From HGM04593 sp045661205 (lineage in GTDB: Bacteria; Bacteroidota; Bacteroidia; Bacteroidales; Bacteroidaceae), in the NCBI GenBank assembly GCA_045661205.1, contig JAZRFE010000015.1, positions 1 to 58,810 of the forward strand: a stretch of DNA of 58,810 nt, read 5' to 3'. A model generated the notes under the pieces. The model was not told the origin of the DNA. It saw only the letters and a list, made by a program, of their open reading frames with translations, and made no database searches. Shown here piece after piece: positions 43,446 through 52,076 of the stretch. Both the position numbers and the translations under genes were made by a program. Position 1 is the stretch's first letter. Each line of letters starts with the position of its first letter.

Positions 43446-44294
43446 TTATACTATTGTAAGATTGTGGCCGGCAAGCAACATCACCAGAATGATGCCTCCG
43501 ACAATTATTCTGTACCAACCGAATGCTTTGAAGCCGTACTTAGTAACAAAGCTGATGAAGAACTTTATCGCCAGCATTGCCACAATGAACGCAACTACAT
43601 TGCCCACGAGCAATGTCACGAGATTGTCTTTTATAATCTCCATGCCATCAGGCTCCATGAATATCTTGAGCATCTTGTAGAGGGTTGCTGCAAACATGGT
43701 GGGAACAGCAAGGAAGAATGAGAACTCGGCCGCAGCCTTGCGAGTGAGTTTCTGTGCCATACCTCCAACGATGGTAGCCATAGAGCGCGACACGCCGGGT
43801 ATCATGGAGATGCACTGGAACATACCTATCCAAAAGGCACGTTTCTCGGTGAGTTCGGTGTTTTCGCTGCCTTTGTTGAATATTTTGTCGCAGAAGAGCA
43901 TGAACACACCTCCCAGAATGAGGGTTACTGCCACCACTGTGACACTCTCGAGCATTGCATCTATCATATCGCTGAAGAGCAATCCGAGAACTGCGGCTGG
44001 GATGAAAGCCACAAAAAGTTTCCAATAAAAGTCGTATTTGTGCAGAAAACGTTTCAATGCCGACGCGCCCTCGGGAGCGGGTGTGTCATTGAGTTTGAAG
44101 AATCTTTTCCAATAGAGCACCACCACCGAAAGGATTGCTCCGAACTGTATGATGAAGGTGAAGGCCTTTACAAACTCGGTACTCTCCACGCCCAACAGAT
44201 TCTGCGCAATTATCATGTGTCCGGTGGAAGAGACGGGCAGGAATTCGGTCAAGCCCTCGACTATCGCTATTATGATTGTTTCGAACAGGCTCAT
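43446..44294 (-). CDS. uppP: Undecaprenyl-diphosphatase UppP (BacA)
   Basis: A 282-aa polytopic membrane enzyme recycling undecaprenyl pyrophosphate for cell-wall synthesis. It has EGLTEFLPVSSTGHM (residues 14-28) and MIPGVSRSMATI (about 163-174), the two active-site motifs, plus about eight helices. Its start overlaps the DUF3098 gene by four bases. Confidence 0.95.
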   Translation of the reverse strand: MSLFETIIIAIVEGLTEFLPVSSTGHMIIAQNLLGVESTEFVKAFTFIIQFGAILSVVVLYWKRFFKLNDTPAPEGASALKRFLHKYDFYWKLFVAFIPAAVLGLLFSDMIDAMLESVTVVAVTLILGGVFMLFCDKIFNKGSENTELTEKRAFWIGMFQCISMIPGVSRSMATIVGGMAQKLTRKAAAEFSFFLAVPTMFAATLYKMLKIFMEPDGMEIIKDNLVTLLVGNVVAFIVAMLAIKFFISFVTKYGFKAFGWYRIIVGGIILVMLLAGHNLTIV

Positions 44295-44524
44295 TCTTTG
44301 TTGCTTTTAGGTTTGCGCATTATTGCATAAATTATGAAAATAAACCCGAAGAAACATACAGCAGGGGCGAGCTTGATGCGGCGGAAGCTGAAGATATCCG
44401 GTTCGTAGTGGGTCTCGGTGGAGCCGGGGCCCGCCATCAACAGAAAGCCGACCACGATGATGATGAAACCTGCCGCAAGCAGCAGATAGTTCACTTTGTC
44501 GAATGGAAAATTTCTTTTATTCAT
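44291..44524 (-). CDS. DUF3098 membrane protein
   Basis: A 77-aa protein with two membrane helices and the DUF3098 pattern: NFPFDKVNYLLLAAGFIIIVVGFLLMAG, then IFSFRRIKLAPAVCFFGFIFIIYAIM. It is found in Bacteroidetes between ftsX and uppP. Role unknown; its constant location suggests cell-envelope or division function. Confidence 0.88.
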   Translation of the reverse strand: MNKRNFPFDKVNYLLLAAGFIIIVVGFLLMAGPGSTETHYEPDIFSFRRIKLAPAVCFFGFIFIIYAIMRKPKSNKE

Positions 44525-44548
44525 ATCGTTTTTTATTTGTTCTCAACA

Positions 44549-45409
44549 TTACAGGAAGTAGAGGTCGTCGCCACGCATGCGCAGGAAACGTGTCACCGAG
44601 GAGTATGCACACGACACTGTCATCAGAATACCGAAACATATCACCGCGCCGGCAATGACCGCAAGGCTCATGGGTGGCAGAATGGTTATCAGTGCGGGCT
44701 CTTCGCACATAGCGAAATAGAACGCCGTACCAAGTAACACATCGGCAAGCACACCCGAGAAAAGGCCTATATACATATTGCTGACAATAAAAGGCCTGCG
44801 TATGAAACCCCATGTAGCACCAACAAGTTTCATTGTGTGAAGGATGAAACGTTTGGAGTATATGGAGAGTCTGACGGCATTGCCGATGAGCGACCAGGAG
44901 ATAAGCATAAGCACCGCCATGAACACAAGCAACACTATCGCCACTCTATGTATATTGTTACTTACAACTTCAATAATCTCACGATGATAGACCACCTGTG
45001 TGACACGTTTATCCTTCAAAAGCTCTTTTTCGAGCACCGACATACTGTCGGGACAGGCATATTCGCTTTTGAGTGTCAAGTCGATAGAGGGTTCGTAGGG
45101 ATTGTAGCCCAAAAATTCCACAGGGTCGGTACCAAGCTCTTTTTTCTGCTCTTCGAGTATCTGCGCACTCGAAATGTACTTGCTGCTTACGACGCAGGAG
45201 CGTTTGTTCAGCTGGTTGCGGAAGTTGAGCACCTCGTTCTCGCTGAGTTTGCTGCTCACCACCACCGACATAGTCATATTGCTCTTGATATACTCAGAGA
45301 GCGAACGTGCCGACAACAGCAGCGCACACATTGCTCCAAGAAGCACCAACACCAACGTGGTGCTGGTATATACGCTTAGTGTCTGTATTTTTATTATCGG
45401 TTTACTCAT
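44549..45409 (-). CDS. ftsX: Cell division protein FtsX-like
   Basis: About 286 aa. One N-terminal membrane helix (TTLVLVLLGAMCALLL), a periplasmic domain (about 40-160), and three C-terminal helices are typical of FtsX, which works with the ATPase FtsE to regulate peptidoglycan hydrolases. The ATG at 45409 overlaps the stop of the upstream methyltransferase (ATGA); the longer start at 45493 would be inside that gene. No ftsE is adjacent. Confidence 0.88.
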   Translation of the reverse strand: MSKPIIKIQTLSVYTSTTLVLVLLGAMCALLLSARSLSEYIKSNMTMSVVVSSKLSENEVLNFRNQLNKRSCVVSSKYISSAQILEEQKKELGTDPVEFLGYNPYEPSIDLTLKSEYACPDSMSVLEKELLKDKRVTQVVYHREIIEVVSNNIHRVAIVLLVFMAVLMLISWSLIGNAVRLSIYSKRFILHTMKLVGATWGFIRRPFIVSNMYIGLFSGVLADVLLGTAFYFAMCEEPALITILPPMSLAVIAGAVICFGILMTVSCAYSSVTRFLRMRGDDLYFL

Positions 45410-46305
45410 ACTGCTTTTCTGAATACATATATTATGGAACTGCTGGCACTTTTCTTGCTCCACGACGCCAACCAGCCGAGCAATCCGTTCCATGCACCTT
45501 TGACAACCGACAATTTAGAGCCTTTGTAGCGTTCGCTGAGCATCGATATATAAAAGCCGTCAAAAGGCATGGTGTATTGTCTTTCGAGTATAAAGCCATG
45601 CTTGCGACCGAACTTCATCACTGTTGTGGGGCTGAAGTGCCACAGGTGGCGGGGAACATCGTATGCTGCCCAATTTTCGCGATAGGTCTGCGCATCGTAC
45701 GAAACACTGTTGGGCAATGCAATAACGGCAACGCCGTTGTCGTCGAGCACGCGGAAGAGTTCTTCCCAATATTCGTTGATATTTTGTATGTGCTCCATCA
45801 CATGCCACATTGTAACAACATCGAAACAGCCATCCTCGCAATTGGCCAAAGCCTCAACGGGAAGCATATCAAAGTCGAACTGTTCCTGTGAGTACTTACG
45901 TGCCTGTTCGCTCTTTTCTATTGCAGTAACATCCCAGCCGAGACGCTGCATGGCGCGGGCAAAATAGCCCGTTCCGGCACCATAGTCGAGCAGAGAAGTC
46001 TTGCTGCCGTCTACAAGGGAATTGACCAACGAGGCCTTGCGACGGAGCATTATTTCGCGAACAATATGATAGCAACGGTTTACAAATCCTTTGTTGGTAT
46101 CGCTGTGCGATATGTATGTGGGCGACTCGTAGTAACGCCCTATCTCTTTTTCGTCGGGGATATTCTGTGTAAACACAAAAGAGCACTCTTCGCATTTACA
46201 TATTGAAAATTCCTCGCCGGTGGCAAAGCGGTCTTTGCACGAGAATTGATGCAACAGTTTGTTGCTGCCGCACAAAGGACATTCCGTGTGAATTATTTGT
46301 GTCAT
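45406..46305 (-). CDS. SAM-dependent methyltransferase with N-terminal zinc ribbon
   Basis: A 299-aa cytoplasmic protein. Cys9 and Cys12 (CPLC), then KCEEC, form a probable zinc ribbon. The methyltransferase domain has LLDYGAGTGYFARAM (motif I), AIEKSEQ, and VVTMWHVMEHI. Substrate is unknown. It is the first gene of the ftsX-folK cluster; a minus-strand TATTTTTG lies upstream (46360-46367). Confidence 0.88.
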   Translation of the reverse strand: MTQIIHTECPLCGSNKLLHQFSCKDRFATGEEFSICKCEECSFVFTQNIPDEKEIGRYYESPTYISHSDTNKGFVNRCYHIVREIMLRRKASLVNSLVDGSKTSLLDYGAGTGYFARAMQRLGWDVTAIEKSEQARKYSQEQFDFDMLPVEALANCEDGCFDVVTMWHVMEHIQNINEYWEELFRVLDDNGVAVIALPNSVSYDAQTYRENWAAYDVPRHLWHFSPTTVMKFGRKHGFILERQYTMPFDGFYISMLSERYKGSKLSVVKGAWNGLLGWLASWSKKSASSSIIYVFRKAV

Positions 46306-46359
46306 GTTATTTTCAACAAAAATGGATGGTTTTTAAACAGACTCCACCCAAAGTGGCTA

Positions 46360-46367
46360 CAAAAATA
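46360..46367 (-). promoter_or_regulatory. -7 element of the methyltransferase-ftsX cluster
   Basis: TATTTTTG on the minus strand, about 55 bp before the methyltransferase start, matches TAnnTTTG. Confidence 0.5.
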
Positions 46368-46417
46368 CACTATTTACAGCAAATTTGCGCTTTTTTTTTG
46401 AATATTTACTGTTTTTT

Positions 46418-46449
46418 TTGATGGTTCGCTATTTTTTTTCATACTTTTG
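46418..46449 (+). promoter_or_regulatory. pspC promoter TTG-N21-TACTTTTG
   Basis: TTG (46418-46420) and TACTTTTG (46442-46449) precede pspC by about 53 bp. Confidence 0.6.
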
Positions 46450-46502
46450 CATCTTAGAGAAACGTTTCACGACAAACAAAAATTATTCAAAACAGAAATA
46501 TT

Positions 46503-46733
46503 ATGGCAAAATTAACACGTTCAAGCAAAGACAAGGTCATTTCCGGTGTATGCGGCGGCCTTGCCGAGCACTTTGGATTAAGCGCAAGTGCAGTGCGCAT
46601 TGTATTCGTTCTTCTTTTGTTTCTTACATTTTCGGCAGCAGGCATTGCCTATCTCATTCTGATGTTTCTTTTGCCCGCCAGCAGCAATGTCGAGAAGTAT
46701 AAAGAGAGAATGCAGGAGAGATTGAAAAAATAA
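46503..46733 (+). CDS. PspC-domain membrane protein
   Basis: A 76-aa PspC domain: KLTRSSKDKVISGVCGGLAEHFGLSASAVR, then a membrane helix VFVLLLFLTFSAAGIAYLIL and a short tail. Family members respond to envelope stress. It has its own promoter and a GC-rich hairpin downstream, so it appears monocistronic. Confidence 0.9.
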   Translation: MAKLTRSSKDKVISGVCGGLAEHFGLSASAVRIVFVLLLFLTFSAAGIAYLILMFLLPASSNVEKYKERMQERLKK

Positions 46734-46744
46734 CATTCGGACAC

Positions 46745-46768
46745 AATAAGGGGCGGCTGCCCCTTATT
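46745..46768 (+). terminator. Hairpin after pspC
   Basis: AATAAGGGGC and GCCCCTTATT form a perfect 10-bp stem with a 4-nt loop; only a weak T-tract follows. Confidence 0.65.
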
Positions 46769-46814
46769 ACATTTACATACAGCCACGAAACAAAATATTC
46801 ACATATTATATATT

Positions 46815-48581
46815 ATGAAAAGAAAAGGAATTTTTGCAACACTCATGACATTGTTGCTTGTAATCGGATGCACACAGCCTCCGCGCACATTCACCAACGA
46901 AGAGATTACCGACGCATGGCACAAAGGTACTACCCTGCCCATTGATGCATCGAAACAATTCCCTCCCAAGCCCGTCAAACCCCGGAACGACAACGGCATG
47001 AACGTGCTTGTAGACGTTTCGCACCAGTGTACATTTGCCTACTTGTGGGGCATGCCTCCCCAGTTGAGAGCCGACGGCTATCGTGCCATACCTTCGATGG
47101 CGTCGCTGAACACTGTGCTTGACGAGGATGGCGTGAGCCGTATGCGCTTGCAGTTCGACGAAGAGAACAATGTATATCCCTTCGGATGGGTGTCTAACTA
47201 CAAATATAACATCGTGCTCACACAGCAGCTCGACAGAAACGCTCCCGCATACACAAAAGAGGAGTGCAAAGCCCTTGAGGACTTTGTTGCCGACGGTGGT
47301 TCGCTGTACATCCTCACAAACCCGCAGAGCAGCGTTGAGGGATGGAGCATGAACGACCTTGCCGGCACTTTCGGAGCAAGATACACCGACAAGAGCGACA
47401 AGTGCAACGGCATGAATTATGCCACATTAGAGGTAGACGAGAATTGGGAGGTTGTTGCCAAAGGCGAGAATGGCCTGCCTATACGCGCACGCCGCACATA
47501 TAAGGATGGTAGAGTCATCATCAGCGGTTACTGCGAGGAGATTAAGTTCGAGGAGATTCACGAGCAGGCGAGCGACGAAGAGAAGGCACGCAAGAAAGCC
47601 AACAACGAATGGCGTCGCTCGGTTATCAACGAGTCTTTCGGCTGGTTGTGCGAAAATCAGAAAGATTTCGGCGAAGAGTTCCGTCCCGGCCAGAGCGGTT
47701 GGGGAGGCGGTGGCGCTATCTACCCCGAGCTTGAGACCAACCTCGACGGCTTTGTTGTGTACTACACACCCAACATGGACGAGAATCTGAAACAGACAGT
47801 TATCACTGAGATGCCCCGCATCACCGACCAGATAATGGCATGGCACCCCTCTACTCCCACACCCGAACCTATGTATCTGTTGCTTGCAGCAGGTGGCGGT
47901 GGCGGTTGGGCGGTAAACGCTTACAAGCCCAAGGAGAACGGTATCATCAGCACCGACATCTGGGGATTGATAGGCATCTATGCACACGAGCTTGCCCACA
48001 CTCTCGGCGGCCCAGCCAATGCTAAAGGCGAGAAGGCAGGCGAGTCACCCTTCCACAATCAGGGCGAGGCACACGCAGGATGGTTCCAGGGAAAAATCAT
48101 GGCTATGTACGACAGCACACTGCTCGAAAAAGGCAATAGAAACTGCGAAGAGCTTTTCACTCCCGAGTATTTGAAGCTCGACCTCAAACGCTACACCAAC
48201 GACACGGCATACGCAGACAGCTGCGGCAAGGGCAAGGATTGGGGTAAATCGTGGGTAATTTGGCAGAAGATGGACGACGTTTACGGCCCCACATGGTACC
48301 CCCGTTGGAGAAACATTCAGTACACTCGTTGGATGGAGACTCCCGAGAAGGTACTTACATGGGAAGAGACTGTCGAGGATATGTCAATCGCTGTTGGCGA
48401 GGACTTGTTCCCCTTCTTCCGCGCAATGAACACCAGCCTCGACCGCGAGACTTGCGGCGAGATTACATTCAACGGCGAAAAAATGACATTGCCTGTTGCA
48501 CGCATCGACGCGACAACACCTCCGGGCAAAGTTAATCTCTCGGCTATCGGCGACTGGTCGAAACCTCTGCCTAAGAAGTAA
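46815..48581 (+). CDS. Secreted lipoprotein with HExxH zinc-peptidase-like site
   Basis: A 588-aa lipoprotein (lipobox LVIGC, Cys19). The N-terminal third has a Rossmann-like segment with EDFVADGGSLYIL and a YPFGWVSNYKY stretch. The C-terminal half carries YAHELAHTLGGPAN (HExxH) followed by GEAHAGWFQG, which could supply a third ligand in a gluzincin or M60-like arrangement. The protein probably acts at the cell surface on protein, mucin or peptidoglycan-linked material. I cannot assign a peptidase family with certainty. Confidence 0.7.
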   Translation: MKRKGIFATLMTLLLVIGCTQPPRTFTNEEITDAWHKGTTLPIDASKQFPPKPVKPRNDNGMNVLVDVSHQCTFAYLWGMPPQLRADGYRAIPSMASLNTVLDEDGVSRMRLQFDEENNVYPFGWVSNYKYNIVLTQQLDRNAPAYTKEECKALEDFVADGGSLYILTNPQSSVEGWSMNDLAGTFGARYTDKSDKCNGMNYATLEVDENWEVVAKGENGLPIRARRTYKDGRVIISGYCEEIKFEEIHEQASDEEKARKKANNEWRRSVINESFGWLCENQKDFGEEFRPGQSGWGGGGAIYPELETNLDGFVVYYTPNMDENLKQTVITEMPRITDQIMAWHPSTPTPEPMYLLLAAGGGGGWAVNAYKPKENGIISTDIWGLIGIYAHELAHTLGGPANAKGEKAGESPFHNQGEAHAGWFQGKIMAMYDSTLLEKGNRNCEELFTPEYLKLDLKRYTNDTAYADSCGKGKDWGKSWVIWQKMDDVYGPTWYPRWRNIQYTRWMETPEKVLTWEETVEDMSIAVGEDLFPFFRAMNTSLDRETCGEITFNGEKMTLPVARIDATTPPGKVNLSAIGDWSKPLPKK

Positions 48582-48593
48582 ATAAATCTCACA

Positions 48594-48627
48594 AAAACGG
48601 AAATCTTTAAAGGTTTCCGTTTTTTTA
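48594..48627 (+). terminator. Terminator after the peptidase-like gene
   Basis: AAAACGGAAA and TTTCCGTTTT enclose a 10-nt loop and end in a T-run. Confidence 0.8.
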
Positions 48628-48661
48628 TGCCACTTCTTGCAACAATATCCGCAAAAAAGAT

Positions 48662-48669
48662 TAATTTTG
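48662..48669 (+). promoter_or_regulatory. lpd -7 element
   Basis: TAATTTTG matches TAnnTTTG, 36 bp before the chosen lpd start codon. Confidence 0.55.
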
Positions 48670-48705
48670 CTATTTGAATGGTTTTTCATAAAAAACAGCA
48701 TTAGT

Positions 48706-50055
48706 ATGTACGACTTAGCAATACTTGGCGGCGGACCCGCAGGATACGTGGCTGCCGAAAATGCAGGAGCAAAAGGGCTGAAGACCATTCTCTTTGAAAA
48801 GAGAGAATTGGGTGGTGTGTGTCTGAACGAGGGTTGCATCCCCACAAAGACACTGCTCTACGGAGCAAAGATGTACGACCACGCCTCGGGCAGCAAAAAA
48901 TATGGCGTAACAGCCGAGAATGTAGCCTTCGAGTACAAGAAAATGGCCGACCGCAAGACAAAAGTCGTACGCAAGTTGGTTGCCGGCATCAAGATGAAGA
49001 TGGAGCATGCAGGTGTTGAGGTTGTCAAAGGCGAAGCAACCATCGTTAGTGGCAACACAGCAAGCATCACCATTGCCTGCGGTGGCGAGAACTACGAAGC
49101 AGCGCGCCTGCTCATCTGCACTGGCAGCGAGGCATTCGTGCCGCCTATCCCCGGAGTAGAGGGCAATGATGCAGTGCTCACCAACCGCGAGATTCTGGCG
49201 CTGACGCAAGCTCCCGAGAGCCTTATAATAATAGGCGGAGGAGTGATAGGCATGGAGTTCGCAAGCCTCTACAACAGTTTGGGAATTCCTGTAACAGTGA
49301 TAGAGATGCTGCCCGAGATTCTTGGCGGGCTCGACAAGGAGATAAGCGAAATGTTGCGCGGGATATATACGAAGAAGGGCGTAAAGTTCAACATGCACTG
49401 CAAGGTAACAGCCATCGATGGCAACACCGTACGCTTTACCGATGCCGAGGGCAATGAACAGAGCGTCGAAGGCGATAAGATATTGATGAGCGTAGGCCGA
49501 CGCGCCACCCTCACAGGCTTTGGACTGGAAAATATTCCCGTGGAAGCCGAACGAGGAATAAAGGTAAACGAATATATGCAGACAAACATGCCCAACGTCT
49601 ATGCAGCTGGCGATGTTACAGGCTTTTCACTGCTGGCACACACCGCAAGCCGCGAAGGAGAGGTGGCCGTGAACCACATGACGGGAGGAGATGACAAGAT
49701 GGAATACAATGCTATTCCCGGCATTGTCTACACCAACCCCGAAGTGAGCAGCGTAGGACTCACCGAGGAGCAGGCACAGGCACAAGGCATAGAGTATCGC
49801 CTGAGCAAAATTCCGATGACATATTCGGGACGCTTTGTTGCCGAGAACGAGGGGCAGACAGGCTTGTGCAAGATACTCGCCGACGCAAACGACAAGATTC
49901 TGGGCGTGCACATGTTGGGCAACTCGTCGAGCGAATTTATCTGCGCCGCATGTATGGCCATCACCAACGGACTGACCGCCGGTGACCTGCGTCGCACGGT
50001 ATTCCCCCACCCCACAGTGAGCGAAATACTGAAAGAGGGATTATTTGAACTATAA
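48706..50055 (+). CDS. lpdA: Dihydrolipoyl dehydrogenase
   Basis: A 449-aa FAD/NAD flavoprotein reoxidising lipoyl groups of 2-oxoacid dehydrogenase or glycine-cleavage complexes. GGGPAGYVAAENAG starts the FAD site; redox-active Cys39 and Cys44 sit in GGVCLNEGCIPTK; the second dinucleotide fold is IIGGGVIGMEFASL; the C-terminal active-site motif is FPHPTVSE. The ATG at 48706 begins the first beta strand; the ATG at 48637 would add 23 unrelated residues and overlap the promoter. No E1 or E2 gene is nearby. Confidence 0.94.
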   Translation: MYDLAILGGGPAGYVAAENAGAKGLKTILFEKRELGGVCLNEGCIPTKTLLYGAKMYDHASGSKKYGVTAENVAFEYKKMADRKTKVVRKLVAGIKMKMEHAGVEVVKGEATIVSGNTASITIACGGENYEAARLLICTGSEAFVPPIPGVEGNDAVLTNREILALTQAPESLIIIGGGVIGMEFASLYNSLGIPVTVIEMLPEILGGLDKEISEMLRGIYTKKGVKFNMHCKVTAIDGNTVRFTDAEGNEQSVEGDKILMSVGRRATLTGFGLENIPVEAERGIKVNEYMQTNMPNVYAAGDVTGFSLLAHTASREGEVAVNHMTGGDDKMEYNAIPGIVYTNPEVSSVGLTEEQAQAQGIEYRLSKIPMTYSGRFVAENEGQTGLCKILADANDKILGVHMLGNSSSEFICAACMAITNGLTAGDLRRTVFPHPTVSEILKEGLFEL

Positions 50056-50080
50056 ATACACAAATATAAACAGAGAGAAA

Positions 50081-51382
50081 ATGGAACAGAGCAATGTTAA
50101 AGCAGCCACAGGCAAGTTAGGCGTGATGTGCGTTGGCCTCGGAGCTGTAACGACTACAACCATTATAGGCACACTTATGTCGCGCAAAGGGTTGTCACAA
50201 CCCATCGGCTCGTTTGCATGCAAAGGAATCATGCGTTTGGGCACAGGCCGCGACAAAGTATATAAAGAGGTAAAAGACATTGTACCCATTGCCGAGCTTG
50301 ACGACATTGTATTCGGAGCGTGGGATCTTTTCCCCGACAACGCATACGAGGCAGCAGTAAAGGCGGCTGTACTGAAACCGCAGGACATTGAGCCTGTGCG
50401 CGACGAACTTGAAGCCATCCGCCCCATCCCCGCGCTTTTCGACAAACAGTACGCATCGAACATCGACGGCCCCAACGTAAAGGCAAAAGCGAGCCGCTGG
50501 GAGCTTACCGAGCAGGTGCGCGAGGACATCAGACGATTCAAGGCCGAGAACGATTGCGAGCGCGTGGTGGTAATATGGATTGCAAGTACCGAAAAATATA
50601 TTCCTCGTGACGAGAGCGTACATGGCTCACTGCAAGCATTCGAGGAGGCGATGAAGGCCGACGACACTGCACGCGTTGCACCCAGCATGTGCTACGCTTA
50701 TGCAGCCATGCGCGAGGGCTGTCCTTTCATCATGGGAGCACCCAACCTGTGCATAGACATTCCCGCCATGTGGCAGCTTGCCGAGGAGATGCAAGTACCC
50801 ATCGCCGGTAAAGACTTCAAGAGCGGACAGACAATGATGAAGACAGTGCTTGCACCCGCATTCTTCACACGTCAGTTGGGAGTGACTGGATGGTTCTCGA
50901 CAAACATTCTGGGGAACCGCGACGGAGTGGTGCTCGACAACCCCGAGAACTTCGAGACCAAACGACGCAGCAAGATGTCGGCAGTGGAAAATATCCTCGA
51001 CAGCGACATCTATCCCGAATTATACTCGGACATCTACCACAAGGTGCGCATAAACTACTACCCCCCGCGTGGCGACGAAAAAGAGAGCTGGGACAACATC
51101 GACGTATTCGGCTGGATGGGCTACCCCATGACAATAAAGGTGAACTTCCTGTGCCGCGACTCAATACTTGCCGCTCCTTTGGTGCTCGACCTTGTACTCT
51201 TCTCGGACCTTGCCGCACGTGCAGGTTACAGTGGAATACAAGAGTTCCTTTCATTTTACAGCAAAGCCCCCATGCACAAGGATGGCGATACCCCCGTACA
51301 CGACCTCTTCAAGCAGTTTGCAATGCTCAAAAATGCGATACGTGTAATGGGTGGTTACGAGGCCGATCAGGAGCTGGATTAA
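50081..51382 (+). CDS. Inositol-3-phosphate synthase (MIPS)
   Basis: A 433-aa NAD-dependent enzyme converting glucose-6-phosphate to inositol-3-phosphate. The Rossmann motif GVMCVGLGAVTTTTIIG is near the N-terminus; APNLCIDIP, GKDFKSGQTMMKT and NILGNRDGVVLDNP are the conserved family segments. The ATG at 50081 lies 25 bp after the lpd stop; an ATG at 50045 would overlap lpd. The product feeds inositol lipids, known in several Bacteroidales, but no phosphatidyltransferase is adjacent. Confidence 0.93.
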   Translation: MEQSNVKAATGKLGVMCVGLGAVTTTTIIGTLMSRKGLSQPIGSFACKGIMRLGTGRDKVYKEVKDIVPIAELDDIVFGAWDLFPDNAYEAAVKAAVLKPQDIEPVRDELEAIRPIPALFDKQYASNIDGPNVKAKASRWELTEQVREDIRRFKAENDCERVVVIWIASTEKYIPRDESVHGSLQAFEEAMKADDTARVAPSMCYAYAAMREGCPFIMGAPNLCIDIPAMWQLAEEMQVPIAGKDFKSGQTMMKTVLAPAFFTRQLGVTGWFSTNILGNRDGVVLDNPENFETKRRSKMSAVENILDSDIYPELYSDIYHKVRINYYPPRGDEKESWDNIDVFGWMGYPMTIKVNFLCRDSILAAPLVLDLVLFSDLAARAGYSGIQEFLSFYSKAPMHKDGDTPVHDLFKQFAMLKNAIRVMGGYEADQELD

Positions 51383-51402
51383 AAGCCGGAATTTTACAAA
51401 AT

Positions 51403-51448
51403 TATACGGTTGTCGAGGCAAAAAGTGCGGCAACCGTATATTTTTTTT
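51403..51448 (+). terminator. Terminator after MIPS
   Basis: TATACGGTTG pairs with CAACCGTATA and is followed by eight T residues. Confidence 0.85.
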
Positions 51449-51512
51449 GCATAAAAAGCATGTTTTTTGCAAAAAAAGAGAATAATATCCGCGCGAATTG
51501 ATTAAATATACT

Positions 51513-51542
51513 TACCTTTGCACCTCAACAGCATAAATATGC
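51513..51542 (+). promoter_or_regulatory. argR promoter (TACCTTTG) and palindrome GCATAAATATGC
   Basis: TACCTTTG (51513-51520) is the -7 element. GCATAAATATGC (51531-51542) is a palindrome just before the start codon, similar in character to the AT-rich ARG boxes bound by ArgR, so autoregulation of the operon is plausible. Confidence 0.5.
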
Positions 51543-51546
51543 AACT

Positions 51547-52038
51547 ATGAAAGTAAAAAATTCACGTCTCGAAGCAATTCGCCTGATACTCTCGACCCAC
51601 GAGATAGGAAGCCAGGAAGAGCTGCTGAAAGAACTTAACAAAGAGGGGTACACGCTGACACAGGCAACTTTGTCGCGCGACCTGCGACAGATGCGGGTGG
51701 TGAAAACAGTAGGCACTAACGGGCACTATAAATATGTACTCACACGCCAACAGCAGCAACAGCAATACAAGCACGAGGGTGCGCAAGGCGAAATGCGCCC
51801 CATAGCACCGCTTACCGAAGAGAACGGATTTCTCTCGATAAAATTCTCGGACAACATTGCAGTGATAAGGACACGCCCAAGCTACGCAAGCACACTCGCC
51901 TACCACATAGACAATTGCGAATTTCCCGAGATATTAGGAACTCTCGCTGGCGACGACACAGTGATGCTGGTAATAGCTGAGAATGTATCGAAAAGCGCAC
52001 TCATAAAAGTGTTGCGCACCATTATACCAAATATTTAA
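51547..52038 (+). CDS. argR: Arginine repressor ArgR
   Basis: A 163-aa arginine-responsive repressor. The N-terminal winged helix includes STHEIGSQEELLKELNKEG and TLTQATLSRDLRQMRVV. A Gln-rich linker (QQQQQQ) follows. The C-terminal oligomerisation domain contains LAGDDTVMLV, with the GDD typical of arginine binding. First gene of the arginine operon. Confidence 0.95.
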   Translation: MKVKNSRLEAIRLILSTHEIGSQEELLKELNKEGYTLTQATLSRDLRQMRVVKTVGTNGHYKYVLTRQQQQQQYKHEGAQGEMRPIAPLTEENGFLSIKFSDNIAVIRTRPSYASTLAYHIDNCEFPEILGTLAGDDTVMLVIAENVSKSALIKVLRTIIPNI

Positions 52039-52076
52039 GAAAGTAATAATAACACATACTACATATACACTAAAAC

